From Halobacterium noricense (GTDB lineage Archaea; Halobacteriota; Halobacteria; Halobacteriales; Halobacteriaceae), in contig NZ_CP089469.1 in assembly GCF_021233435.1 (NCBI RefSeq), positions 62,001 to 126,000 of the forward strand: DNA of 64,000 nt. Direction: 5' to 3'. The notes below the pieces were generated by a model, which saw only the letters and a list, made by a program, of their open reading frames with translations, did not search any database and was not told where the DNA came from. Numbering within the stretch: the stretch's first letter is position 1; each line of letters starts with the position of its first letter. The position numbers and the translations under genes were made by a program. This document shows, piece after piece, positions 44,101-52,463 of the stretch.

Positions 44101-45303
44101 TTCAGCATCGGCTTGGCTGTCTTGTGGCGCGGTCAAACGCGCCCCATCCTCAGCCGAGTCATCGTCGTTCTCGTGTTCTCTGAAACGACTCTCTCCGCTG
44201 AGGTAGCGGTCTGCGATATTTATCGCCCCATTCACGTCCGCTTGGTACTCGCCCGTCCAGCAGTCATCGTTCGTGCATTTGAACGTCGCCTGCTTCGGGC
44301 GATACCCAACTTCACCGCACGCATGGCACTCCTTCGAGGTATTTCGAGGATTCACCGTTTCGACGGGAATCCCCTTCTCGACGGCCTTGTACCGTATCTG
44401 CGCGTGGAGTTTAGCGAACCCCCACCCGTGGAGACGGCGATTCATATACTCGCCGTAGTCCATCGACTCCCGAATGTACGTCAAGTCTTCCAGAACCAGC
44501 ACGGGATTCTCGACGGATTCTGCGTACTCCACGACTTCATGGGTGACACGATGGAACACGTCGTCTATCTGGTTCCACAGGTCGTCGCCGAACGATTCGA
44601 CGATACGGTCACTTCCGCGTTCTTGAAGCCGTCGCGTAGCGGTGAAGTAGGTCTTGCGGAGCCGACGAACGGTTTTTCCTTCGTCCGCCCATAGTTCGGG
44701 GCGGGTCGGAGAACCGTGATCGTCGCGGTGACACACCGTGACGAGTGACGCTTCCCCAATGTCAACTCCGATAGGAGTCCGTTCATCTTCGGACGCCTTG
44801 GAACAATCCTCCACGTCGCGGGTAGCGGTGACGTGGAGATACCACGTCCCGTCCCGCTGAAACAGCCGACTCTCACCCATCTCCGCGTCCCCCGCGTTCA
44901 ACGCTTCCAACCAGTCCCGCTGGTCGGGGTTAGGATGTGCTGGCATCCAGAGGTGGTAGTCTTCGTGGTGCGGGATTTTGACGTACCACTCGATAGCGTT
45001 CTCGGGCTGGTGGTCGAGGCGGAGCCCCTCGTTGGTGAACCGAACAGGGTGGTCGTCGTGAAGGCCGCCCGCGTTGTACGTCGTCGTCAACTGCGGGACG
45101 TACTTCTTGAGGGCGTTCTTCGCGTATCCCGACAGGTCGTAGTTGACCACCACGTCGTTCGCTTCGGTCTGCGTGGTGCAACCAGCGTCGAACGCATCTC
45201 GAAGGGCCTGCTGGTAGGCGTCCCGCGTCTCACGGAGTTTCCGCCGTTTGTGTGCGTTCGGGTCTACCAGTTTCAGTTCCAGCGTCTTGGTGAGTTCCGT
45301 CAT
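44065..45303 (-). CDS. tnpB: TnpB RNA-guided nuclease
   Basis: 412 residues from the ATG at 45303, which overlaps the tnpA stop (ATGA). The RuvC residues are complete: Asp in GVDIGEASLV, Glu in LVLEDLTYI and Asp in QADVNGAINI. The zinc finger has CHAC..CTNDDC. TnpB uses an RNA from the element's right end to cut DNA at sites the element has left, favouring its retention. The tail after the last RuvC motif is long and acidic. Confidence 0.92.
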   Translation of the reverse strand: MTELTKTLELKLVDPNAHKRRKLRETRDAYQQALRDAFDAGCTTQTEANDVVVNYDLSGYAKNALKKYVPQLTTTYNAGGLHDDHPVRFTNEGLRLDHQPENAIEWYVKIPHHEDYHLWMPAHPNPDQRDWLEALNAGDAEMGESRLFQRDGTWYLHVTATRDVEDCSKASEDERTPIGVDIGEASLVTVCHRDDHGSPTRPELWADEGKTVRRLRKTYFTATRRLQERGSDRIVESFGDDLWNQIDDVFHRVTHEVVEYAESVENPVLVLEDLTYIRESMDYGEYMNRRLHGWGFAKLHAQIRYKAVEKGIPVETVNPRNTSKECHACGEVGYRPKQATFKCTNDDCWTGEYQADVNGAINIADRYLSGESRFREHENDDDSAEDGARLTAPQDSQADAEIQQLTLGTYAS

Positions 45304-45689
45304 GTGTCGCCCTCCTTGTGACGCTGAATGTAGTCCTGCACCGTTTCGCTGGAGACGTGACCCGCCGTTCCTGCGTAGTAGCCCCGCGCCCATCGAATCT
45401 TCTCGCCGTCGTTGTCGGCGTAGCGATGGTTGTATTTCCGCGAGGAAATACCCTTGAACCAGTTGGCGAGAAGTGACGGTGCGTGCTTCGGTGGACTACT
45501 GACGAATAGGTGGATATGGTCGGGCTGAACGGTCAGGTCGATAATTTCCAAGCCCTTGTCGTCGGCGATTTCGTGGAGGATGGTTCGCACACGGTCGGCG
45601 ACCTCGCCTTCGAGTACCGACTGACGGTACTTCGGCAACCACACTATGTGGTAGTTGAGGTTGTAGGTCGCGTGCCGTGTGGTCTTCAT
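45300..45689 (-). CDS. tnpA: IS200/IS605 transposase TnpA (Y1 HUH)
   Basis: 129 residues. The HUH motif is HIH in VQPDHIHLFVS, and the single catalytic Tyr is in ETVQDYIQRHK. It cuts and rejoins single-stranded ends, moving the element in a peel-and-paste manner. Complete, and overlapping tnpB. Confidence 0.94.
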   Translation of the reverse strand: MKTTRHATYNLNYHIVWLPKYRQSVLEGEVADRVRTILHEIADDKGLEIIDLTVQPDHIHLFVSSPPKHAPSLLANWFKGISSRKYNHRYADNDGEKIRWARGYYAGTAGHVSSETVQDYIQRHKEGDT

Positions 45690-45946
45690 CCGTGTTGCAC
45701 ACTATGGGTCGCCGAGGTCTTAATACCGTCGGTGAAGCGTGGGAAATCCAGCAATGGCGGGATTCGTGGATTGACGCACTATGCCTACCGCTTGACCTCC
45801 GCCTGAAGACGGAGGTATGCGCTATCGGTCTGTATCAATCCGAAGACGAAAATAGCGGGAGGGCGCGTGGTAGAGATGCGAAGAAGGCCGGCTCGCGGAG
45901 CGTGTCGACTTTGATAGGAGGTTGGAACTGCGGCAGCCGTAGTCGG

Positions 45947-46285
45947 TTAGACGATCGGCTCGATGACGACGTGGTCCTGCGTGAGGATAGGGCGCTTCGC
46001 CCGGCCGTCTTCCTCGTAGGTGATGATGTTATGCTCTGCTAGCTCACGGAGGTCGCGGCTGACGGCAGCCTTATCGCGGCCGAGCTGTCGAGCGAGAGCG
46101 CGGACTGACTCCGGGGAGCTCTCCTTGAGGGTGTTGATGATTTCGTGGCGCCGGTCAGTGAGGACTGCGTTTGCGGTGTCGTGGCTGACGACGTGGACGT
46201 CGTCCATGCCACCCTTTGCGAGTGCCCGGGCCATCTGTTGGCGGAGGCGCTGCTGGTCGGTTATCTGGGGTTTTGTTTCTGCCAT
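45947..46285 (-). CDS. HVO_A0114-type winged-HTH protein, third copy
   Basis: 112 residues. The HTH (ESVRALARQLGRDKAAVSRDLRELAEHNII) and the GRAKRPILTQDHVVIEP wing match the 30555 and 31808 proteins. It is divergent from the split DUF7718-like gene, a toxin-antitoxin-like arrangement with about 190 bp between. No 41-bp module is nearby. Confidence 0.75.
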   Translation of the reverse strand: MAETKPQITDQQRLRQQMARALAKGGMDDVHVVSHDTANAVLTDRRHEIINTLKESSPESVRALARQLGRDKAAVSRDLRELAEHNIITYEEDGRAKRPILTQDHVVIEPIV

Positions 46286-46708
46286 AGTGTATTCCCTTAC
46301 TGTTGTGTAACGAGGTCAACGGTGATAAGAATATCGGTAGTGCTTGAGAAGCCGACTAACGGCTGTTCTCGAATTTTATCCATTCAGTTGTGTCGAAAAC
46401 TTTAAGCACCTGAAACTGTTACACGTTAGTAGGGACAAACCTACTCTACCAGCATCTCATCTCAACTATCTACTATGGCAGGATTCGATTATACCTACGA
46501 GATTCAGGAGTACAGACAGAGAACCTACCAGATAGGCGTTCGAGTGGACCCATCTTTCAACACCGTTGAATCGTTCGCTGTCGTTCTGTTCTTCCGCCGA
46601 GCCGACGGTGAACGTGTCACGGTGGCGAAGGTGGACAACGCCGAACACGACGAAGGGCGCATCCACATCGACCGCCACTACCGAGAGCAAAGTGCGGAAA
46701 CCAAAGAC

Positions 46709-47709
46709 CGCTCATGTGTAGCATATTGTTGATTTCAGAGAGTCGCTTTGACAGCGTGTTTGAGTGCTTCTCGACCGGGTTTTCTGAAGAGTTCGCTGCG
46801 TAGCTGAAAGGCGCGGAGATACTGTGTCAACTTGTCCTTCGAGACGCCTCGATGCGGCGAGAGCCAGCGTCGCGCCAGCGACGCGTGGCTCTCGCACGTG
46901 TTCACGTGGATGTCTCCATCAGCGTATTCGCCGTCACCGTGGACGACGTATTTGCGGGTGAACTCGTCGTCGTCCTCAAGCGGGTCGTATGCCCGAAATC
47001 CGTCGGTGTAGACTGTTAGCGACTCCTCCTCGTGGTCAGCGAGGAGGAGTCGCACCGTCGATTCGTCTGCGGATTTCGCCGGGACGACGTACCGCTGTCC
47101 CGTTCCACGGTCAACGATGGTGAAGACGGGTGGTTTGTCTCCCTCGTACGAACCTCGTCCGCGCGTGGACAGGCCACGCGAGCGCGACGGTTGGTCGCGC
47201 TCGCGGCCTTTCAACCCCGCAGAGACGTACACTTCGTCGATTTCGACCGGTCCAACGAGGTCGAGTTGAGGCGCGTCGAGCGCTCTGGTGAAGCGCTCGA
47301 CGCGCCGGTGCATCGTCTTGTAGGTCACATCGATCTCTCGCTGAAGTTGGCGAAGACTCGTATTGAACCGTAAGAACGCGTAAATCGAGAACAACCACTT
47401 GCGGAGCGCAACCTTCGAGTGAGCGAAAATTGTGCCCGTCTTATCGTTGAACGTGCGGTCGCAATTCTTACAGAGATAGCGTTGAAACGCCCCATAGCTG
47501 CCGTTCTTGACCGTCCGGTCAGAACGGCAGCGAGGGCAGGAAACGCCGTCACGCCAGCGCACCTGTTCCAGCAGGTCCGCTGCGAGCGATTCCGAGCCAA
47601 ACACATCGAGCGGAATCATTCGTGTCGGACACCGCTAGCGCGGTGTCCTTGCTCTCTTCGATTCCAGAGCGACAGCTGAACTGAATCAACAATCTCCTAC
47701 AGAAGAGCG
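46709..47709 (-). mobile_element. IS1595-family insertion sequence, copy B (1001 bp)
   Basis: Its ends are the same as those of copy A. It is flanked on both sides by ACCAAAGAC (46700-46708 and 47710-47718), a 9-bp direct repeat that contains the expected 8-bp target duplication. With its near identity to copy A this marks very recent movement. Confidence 0.94.
46735..47619 (-). CDS. IS1595-family transposase, copy B
   Basis: 294 residues with a zinc ribbon (CPRC..CKNC) and ISXO2-like DDE domain, identical to copy A except for Pro in RKPGRE. Intact. It is likely to be the functional source, or a sibling, of copy A, and shares all inverted repeats including the leader hairpin. Confidence 0.94.
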   Translation of the reverse strand: MIPLDVFGSESLAADLLEQVRWRDGVSCPRCRSDRTVKNGSYGAFQRYLCKNCDRTFNDKTGTIFAHSKVALRKWLFSIYAFLRFNTSLRQLQREIDVTYKTMHRRVERFTRALDAPQLDLVGPVEIDEVYVSAGLKGRERDQPSRSRGLSTRGRGSYEGDKPPVFTIVDRGTGQRYVVPAKSADESTVRLLLADHEEESLTVYTDGFRAYDPLEDDDEFTRKYVVHGDGEYADGDIHVNTCESHASLARRWLSPHRGVSKDKLTQYLRAFQLRSELFRKPGREALKHAVKATL

Positions 47710-47932
47710 ACCAAAGACTTCGACATCGACGTGACGTCGTGGGAAGAAGCCGAGGAGTACCTCCTCGAACGCTGGCGTCGGTATGCCGACCGCTATGAGG
47801 AGACCCACGGTACGTCCCACGTAGAGTAGCAGAGAAGGCAGCCCGCTTGTTCCTCGATGGCACTGCGATGCCGTTTGCGAGCTGGTAGAGAGTGCGACTA
47901 CGTCCTCACTTCAACTTACGCCACTCCAATTG

Positions 47933-49260
47933 TTGACATCCTCCTCCGCCTGAAGGCGGAGGAATCCCAACGCTTGGGATATTAGGGTTTGCAGTCTCCG
48001 TGTTCTCTCGGTGTGAACCGGCCGCTCTCGCGGTCGAACAGGAAGACTCCGGGCTGTGCCAACCAGCCGTTACTCATATCCCCGGTTGGGAGACTCTGAG
48101 TTATCTTTCGCCGAATGTTTACCGCACCATTCACGTCTGCGTTCATCGTCGTCCCGCAGGACGAGCAGACGTACAGACCACGCTCCACACGATTCGAGTT
48201 ACGAATCTGTCCGCAACACGAACATGTCTTCGAGGTGTTTTCCTCGTCTACGCGGTCAACGAGGATACCGTGTTCCTCGGCCTTGTATTCAAGCAGGTTC
48301 GTGAAGCGGTTGAACTCCCAGCCGTGGAGTTTCTTGTTCCCCGACGCCCCCCAATTCCGAGATTCTCCATCGTCGTCACGGATATCGCTGAGGTCGCCAA
48401 CAGCTATCGTCTCCACGCCTGCTTCGACACACCGTTGGACAATGTGCTTCGAGAGCGTGTGGAGAAAATGGTCCTTGCGTCGAGAGAGTGACCGGCGAGC
48501 CCTTACTGCTCGCTTCGACGGGCCGTTCTGGCCTTCGGTCTGGTACTGTTCACGGGTGAAGTAGTGCTTGTCCTCTTTGAGCGTGTTCCCCGGATACAAC
48601 TCCGAACGGCCGTCTTCGTAGTCGATAGCGAGGTAGTTGCTGATCCCGAGGTCGATACCCGCCGTCTTCTCGCCGGGTGCATCCTCGACGGGAATTGCTT
48701 TCTTGCAGACGAGGTGCAGTTCCCAACAGTCGCCGTTGTAGACGGCACGCACCTGCTGAATGTTCTCGACTACTACGTCGGGTCGGGTTTCGTACTCTGC
48801 GAGGATGAAGTCCGACCGACTCGCTTTCAGGTTGAAGCCTTTCGAGAGGCGAACCTGCCCGTGTTTGTCGTCGTGTTTGATGCCTTTCTGCTTCCACGTG
48901 ACGGTCGAGCGCGGGTGGTCGTCGCCACGTTTCCGATATCCGGGTGGGTTGTTGCCGTCGTCGGAGTTGTACCAGCCGGTGAACGCTTCAGCAAGTTCTT
49001 CGAGAACTCGCTGACTTGACTGCGAATGGAGGTCACTGTAGCGTTCGTGGTCTTTCAACTCCGATTTGAGTTCGGCTTCGTCGGGGATCTCACCATCTTC
49101 GTCCCACCGGTCTTGAATGTAGTAGCGGCCGACATTCCACAGTTTTGATGCTGCGAACCCGCACTGGTCGAGATCGTCACGAACCTGGCTGTGGTTCGTA
49201 ATGCGTGCGACGTAGGTGCGGGTTGTCTCCAGCATCGTACTGTTCATAACTAGTTATGGA
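47933..49260 (-). mobile_element. IS1341-type element (tnpB only)
   Basis: The right end at 47933 has TTGACATCC, the hairpin CCTCCGCC-TGAA-GGCGGAGG (47943-47962) and a second hairpin TCCCAA-CGC-TTGGGA. There is no tnpA. The left boundary beyond the tnpB start is not defined. A further hairpin CCACGG..CCGTGG lies at about 49350. Confidence 0.75.
47982..49247 (-). CDS. tnpB: TnpB-family protein with altered RuvC-II motif
   Basis: 421 residues. The RuvC-I Asp (AGIDLGISN) and RuvC-III Asp (NADVNGAVNI) are present, and the zinc finger is CSCCG..CSSCG. The RuvC-II block reads IAVGDLSDI where canonical TnpB has xVEDL, so the usual Glu is Gly. This could mean a nuclease-dead TnpB relative or one of the TnpB groups with a relocated Glu (a Glu in YKAEEHG or VDEENTS could serve). 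It differs strongly from the 44065 TnpB. Confidence 0.9.
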   Translation of the reverse strand: MNSTMLETTRTYVARITNHSQVRDDLDQCGFAASKLWNVGRYYIQDRWDEDGEIPDEAELKSELKDHERYSDLHSQSSQRVLEELAEAFTGWYNSDDGNNPPGYRKRGDDHPRSTVTWKQKGIKHDDKHGQVRLSKGFNLKASRSDFILAEYETRPDVVVENIQQVRAVYNGDCWELHLVCKKAIPVEDAPGEKTAGIDLGISNYLAIDYEDGRSELYPGNTLKEDKHYFTREQYQTEGQNGPSKRAVRARRSLSRRKDHFLHTLSKHIVQRCVEAGVETIAVGDLSDIRDDDGESRNWGASGNKKLHGWEFNRFTNLLEYKAEEHGILVDRVDEENTSKTCSCCGQIRNSNRVERGLYVCSSCGTTMNADVNGAVNIRRKITQSLPTGDMSNGWLAQPGVFLFDRESGRFTPREHGDCKP

Positions 49261-49398
49261 ATAGAGGATATTAAAGGCGATGTTTTGGCGTGGAATATCC
49301 GAACCTGTCGGAGTCAGTGGAACGTGTCACTGAGTGACGGCGCGTATCCACGGCCTGAAGTCCGTGGTATTGCGCCTGCTCCGCATATAATCTTAACC

Positions 49399-49629
49399 TT
49401 AGTATTCGCGTCCGATTTCGAGTTTCTTCATGGCCTTCTCAAATTCTTCGTCGTATCGCCGCGCGGGATCTCGGAGGTGGTCGCGAATCGACTCGGTCAC
49501 GTTGACGGCTCGTCTTTGAGCTGCGAAGCAGTCACTAACGGCAGCAAGTAGTTCGACAGCCCTGCTTTCAGCCCGCCTTTCCTCAGGAGAAGCGTCGCAA
49601 AAGTCCTGCCAGAACAGTAAGACGAGCAA
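49399..49629 (-). CDS. small acidic protein downstream of the par genes
   Basis: 76 residues from a TTG; the frame is open about 25 codons further back but has no ATG. It is helical and charged (REYDEEFEKAMKKLEIG-like end). Codon use looks haloarchaeal. It lies about 130 bp after the partner gene of parA, with an iteron cluster between. Not recognised; it may be a remnant. Confidence 0.4.
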   Translation of the reverse strand: MLVLLFWQDFCDASPEERRAESRAVELLAAVSDCFAAQRRAVNVTESIRDHLRDPARRYDEEFEKAMKKLEIGREY

Positions 49630-49725
49630 ATCTTCTGCATCAGTACGCGATAACCGCTTGAAACGAAGTAGCGTACACTCTATCCTACGTCATAGAATCC
49701 AAACGCTTCTTCAGCCGCGTATTTT

Positions 49726-49770
49726 GGTTACTGAATTCGGTTACAGGTTACGTATACTGTTTCAGTAACC
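49726..49770. repeat. GTAACC iteron cluster 1
   Basis: GGTTAC at 49726, 49739 and 49746 and GTAACC at 49765, the last just inside the end of the parA partner gene. The same hexamer occurs in three more clusters flanking parA and the 269-residue gene. Confidence 0.75.
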
Positions 49771-50187
49771 GCCAGTCTGATCTAGGGCCTTCTGCTGTTC
49801 AGCTTCTGTTGCATCCTCCCGCACTTCTGGGAGCGCCTCACGGAGCCCGACGCGCATCAGTAACCGAGCGAGGTCACTCTGCGAGACACCATCCTCCGTG
49901 TCGATATCTTCGTCAAGAACGGCGCCAAGTTTCTTGGCTGTCTCGCCAAGCTGTCTAACATCGTTGAGGCCGACGAGGAGTGCCTTCAGTTGCGCGTCGC
50001 GAAAGTTGATGTTTTCCGGTGACTCGCCGTCCTCGATGGCGACGAGAGCGTCCTTAATTGCGGCGACGCGGTCGGCAGCGGCGTCTTGGTCGTCTTCGGT
50101 GCTGGTTGCCTGTGAGGTGTGGCGCTTCTGCTCTTTCGCTGCTTGGAGCGCTTCCTCGGCGTCGACATTGGATTGCTGGTCGGACAT
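49762..50187 (-). CDS. ParA partner protein (candidate centromere-binding factor)
   Basis: 141 residues, very acidic at the start, then helical (SQSDLARLLMRVGLREALPEV could be a DNA-binding helix pair). It follows parA by 2 bp, the usual position of a small ParB-like protein in plasmid partition operons. It has no ParB nuclease-fold motifs. The role is inferred from position; the iterons around the operon are its likely targets. Confidence 0.6.
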   Translation of the reverse strand: MSDQQSNVDAEEALQAAKEQKRHTSQATSTEDDQDAAADRVAAIKDALVAIEDGESPENINFRDAQLKALLVGLNDVRQLGETAKKLGAVLDEDIDTEDGVSQSDLARLLMRVGLREALPEVREDATEAEQQKALDQTGGY

Positions 50188-50189
50188 GA

Positions 50190-51050
50190 TTACTGGAGTT
50201 TGAGGTGATCGAGCAGGGTGGTGGTGTTCGTTCGGTACGCTTCGCGAGCGCGCTTGCCCGTCTGGTACAGCTCGTCGTCGTCTGCTGCGAACAACGTTCG
50301 GCCCTCAGCCTGGAGGTTTCCAATATTCTGGCTGTCTGCAACCGGGTCGCCGGCGATGTCGGGATAGGTTTCCTCAAGGTCGTCGACAAACTCGCCGGAC
50401 TGCTTCGTTGCTCCAGAAATCATCGTCGGGATGACCATCGAGAGGTGTGGGTGGACGTCGTGGGCGTCAAGGACGTCCCCGAGGTCCTCACGGATCGCTT
50501 CGAGGTCGTCGCGAAGGCTGTCGAGTTGGTCGCGCTCGAACGCACCCGGACAAAGCGGTGTGACGACGTGTTCGGCAGCGAAGATGCCGTTAAGCGCGAT
50601 GTTGTCTTCTTTGCCGGGCAAGTCCAGGACGACGAGGTCGTAGCGGTCTGCGAGCTGTTCGCTGATGAACGAGTCGAGTTTCAGATAGCGTTGCTCGACG
50701 GGGACAGAGGCAAGGTTATTGTCGGCGCCGCTAATGCCGGTGTCCGCGGGAATCAGGTCCGGGCCTTCACCAGTAGCGTAGACCATGCGGTCGACGATAT
50801 CCGGGATGTTGTCGACGATAAACTCCCAGTCGTCGCCGAAGACTGCGGAGATCGGTGCGTCAGGGTCTTCGACGTCGTCGACGATGCCGAACTGTGTGGC
50901 GAGGTCGTTCTGGGTGCCGGCGAGGTCCAAGAGAACGACATCGAGGTCGTGGTCGGTGGCAGCAGCTGTAGCGACATGGGCTGCGGAGGTTGTTTTTCCG
51001 ACGCCTCCTTTTTGGACGTAGAAGGCGGCGCGTGCTGTATCACGATTCAC
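50190..51050 (-). CDS. parA: ParA-family partition ATPase
   Basis: About 286 residues from the GTG at 51050. A longer frame to 51095 would translate the iterons as repeated Val-Thr, so the GTG is preferred. The deviant Walker A KGGVGKTTSA is near residue 15, Walker A' is VVLLDLAGTQND and the Walker B region is DLVVLDLPG. ParA moves replicons apart using ATP on the nucleoid. The start sits directly beside iteron cluster 2, which suggests autoregulation. Confidence 0.9.
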   Translation of the reverse strand: MNRDTARAAFYVQKGGVGKTTSAAHVATAAATDHDLDVVLLDLAGTQNDLATQFGIVDDVEDPDAPISAVFGDDWEFIVDNIPDIVDRMVYATGEGPDLIPADTGISGADNNLASVPVEQRYLKLDSFISEQLADRYDLVVLDLPGKEDNIALNGIFAAEHVVTPLCPGAFERDQLDSLRDDLEAIREDLGDVLDAHDVHPHLSMVIPTMISGATKQSGEFVDDLEETYPDIAGDPVADSQNIGNLQAEGRTLFAADDDELYQTGKRAREAYRTNTTTLLDHLKLQ

Positions 51051-51076
51051 GGTTACAGTAACCGTAACCACGTTAC
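51051..51076. repeat. GTAACC iteron cluster 2, at the parA promoter
   Basis: GGTTAC at 51051, GTAACC at 51058 and 51064, then CGTTAC at 51071. It lies immediately upstream of the chosen parA start and is a likely operator or partition site. Confidence 0.8.
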
Positions 51077-51322
51077 ATAAAGTTTCGTCAGACACTCAGT
51101 ATCCACCGCTGACCGCGAAGCGACAGTGATGCCGCTCGGTGGAAAGGTACCGCGCGCCGCTGAAGTGGTCGTAGGTGTGGAGCGCACCAAGGACGTGTAT
51201 CAGAGACACGGGGCGTGGCTATTGATCCGTGTGAGGATGCTAATGGCTCTCCCTCGATTCTCAAGGATACACGAACGTCTGAGACGAAGGAGCCAGTCAA
51301 ACAGACAAAGCGGCTGCTGGCT

Positions 51323-51348
51323 GTAACCAGTAACCGTAATCAGTAACC
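51323..51348. repeat. GTAACC iteron cluster 3
   Basis: GTAACC, A, GTAACC, GTAATC, A, GTAACC: a 13-bp unit repeated twice, differing by one base from the perfect cluster at 52403. A further GGTTAC lies at 51373. The 51096-51432 stretch between parA and the next gene otherwise holds no gene. Confidence 0.85.
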
Positions 51349-51432
51349 ATAGTGCGTGACTGTTGATTCGGTGGTTACAGGGACGTGAAACAGAACCCTC
51401 AATAAATCGGGGAATCATCGGTAAAATAGCCT

Positions 51433-52242
51433 GTGCGCCCGTTTAATGCCGGTGACTCGGAATACACCCGCTCTATCGCTATCGACGCCAGCACTATTGA
51501 CGGGATAACAGTCACGACGGCAGTTCTCTCGGAGCGTGATGACGAACTCTCCGTTCTTGATAGTATCTACGAAGCAGCGGAGGGTCACGAGTTCCGGCCG
51601 TTTCAGGACAAATCTCATCGTCTCGACTACGAGGGGAGTATTGACTTCTTCGAGACGGTCACCAATCAGAATAAGGACCGAGTGATCGCGACCTCGCACT
51701 TGGGACGGGACGGTTCGAACCCAGAGCGTGTCGAAGCAGTTCAGTCGGCCGTATTAGTGAATGAGCTGGCTGTTGACGACACGCTCGTTATTCTCGATGG
51801 TGCTGCCGATAAGGCGGATCGGTTTGGGCGCGCGTACTACGGGATCTCTGAAAATGTTCCACCGGTCGTGACCTGCATTCAATCAGAATACTACTATCCT
51901 GCTTCGCTCCTTGCGGACGTTTCCGCGAATCATCTTGCCCGGCAGATCGACCATCCTCGACACTGCTCAGCGGTTGATCCCGAAGCGCCCCAGACGAAGG
52001 AAGACTTCAACGACCGGTGGGGTAGTGCGTATAATTCTCTGTTCACCAATTCTAATCCGGTCGAAGTAGAGCCGATAACGCAGCGCCGCGCTGAGTCGGT
52101 CGCAAGCCGAGTGAACTGCTGGTATCGAGGCTGGATGGGGGGCGGAGAGCCTGACGAATTCAACCGGTCACTACGACCAGTTGCAGAGTACGCCCGGCGT
52201 CAAGGCTACGACAAGCTGGCATCGCGGCTATTGGAGATTTAG
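51433..52242 (+). CDS. unrecognised 269-residue protein of the partition locus
   Basis: A soluble protein, divergent from parA. The start SIAIDASTIDGITVTTAVL has the strand-turn-strand pattern of an RNase H-like fold with an early Asp. TLVILDGAADKADRFG could carry a second acidic residue, and the end is helical with Trp and Arg. A role in replication initiation or DNA processing is possible because it is enclosed by iteron clusters 3 and 4. I do not recognise the family and no catalytic claim is made. Confidence 0.7.
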   Translation: MRPFNAGDSEYTRSIAIDASTIDGITVTTAVLSERDDELSVLDSIYEAAEGHEFRPFQDKSHRLDYEGSIDFFETVTNQNKDRVIATSHLGRDGSNPERVEAVQSAVLVNELAVDDTLVILDGAADKADRFGRAYYGISENVPPVVTCIQSEYYYPASLLADVSANHLARQIDHPRHCSAVDPEAPQTKEDFNDRWGSAYNSLFTNSNPVEVEPITQRRAESVASRVNCWYRGWMGGGEPDEFNRSLRPVAEYARRQGYDKLASRLLEI

Positions 52243-52402
52243 AAGCAAGGTGGGATTGCTGCACCCACGTCCATCTTCAACGCCCGTCGGCTTGCGCCTC
52301 AAGGCTTGCGGGTCATGGTCATGCAGCCTCCACGCGGCACCTTCCGCGCTCACCTAGAACACACTCCCACGCTCATATAGAGCTTTTGGAGAAACGCTCG
52401 AC

Positions 52403-52428
52403 GTAACCAGTAACCGTAACCAGTAACC
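52403..52428. repeat. GTAACC iteron cluster 4
   Basis: GTAACC, A, GTAACC, twice, without a mismatch: a perfect 13-bp tandem. It lies 160 bp after the 269-residue gene. The stretch 52243-52402 holds no gene. Confidence 0.88.
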
Positions 52429-52463
52429 AGACTAACCTCTCTGCATTCGTCGCATGGGCCCTT

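Larger units (their letters stand above)
43990..45790 (-). mobile_element. IS200/IS605-type element with tnpA and tnpB
   Basis: The right end, at low coordinates, has TTGACCTCC, the hairpin CCCGCG..CGCGGG and a second hairpin ATCCCG-CCA-CGGGAT. tnpB and tnpA follow with a 4-bp overlap. The left end lies beyond 45700. A hairpin CCTCCG..CGGAGG after TTGACC at 45792-45815 resembles a right end and may be a tandem relic, so the upper boundary is approximate. Confidence 0.8.
46475..47829 (+). pseudogene. DUF7718-like gene split by IS1595 copy B
   Basis: Part one is 46475-46708 (78 codons) and part two is 47719-47829. Removing the element and one ACCAAAGAC copy joins them in frame (..SAETKD-FDIDVTSWEEAEEYL..) into 114 residues. 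KVDNAEHDEGRIHIDRHY recalls the DN..H..H block of the TumE-like protein at 30249, so it may be the toxin partner of the divergent HTH gene. As it stands the product ends inside the element. Confidence 0.8.

Noticed and set aside
32604-47709. An inversion between IS1595 copies A and B having already happened
   Set aside because: Copy B has matching ACCAAAGAC flanks and its host gene joins in frame, which an inversion would have broken.
49726-52428. GTAACC clusters as a CRISPR array
   Set aside because: The units are 6-13 bp, directly adjacent or a few bases apart, with no spacers of regular length and no cas genes.
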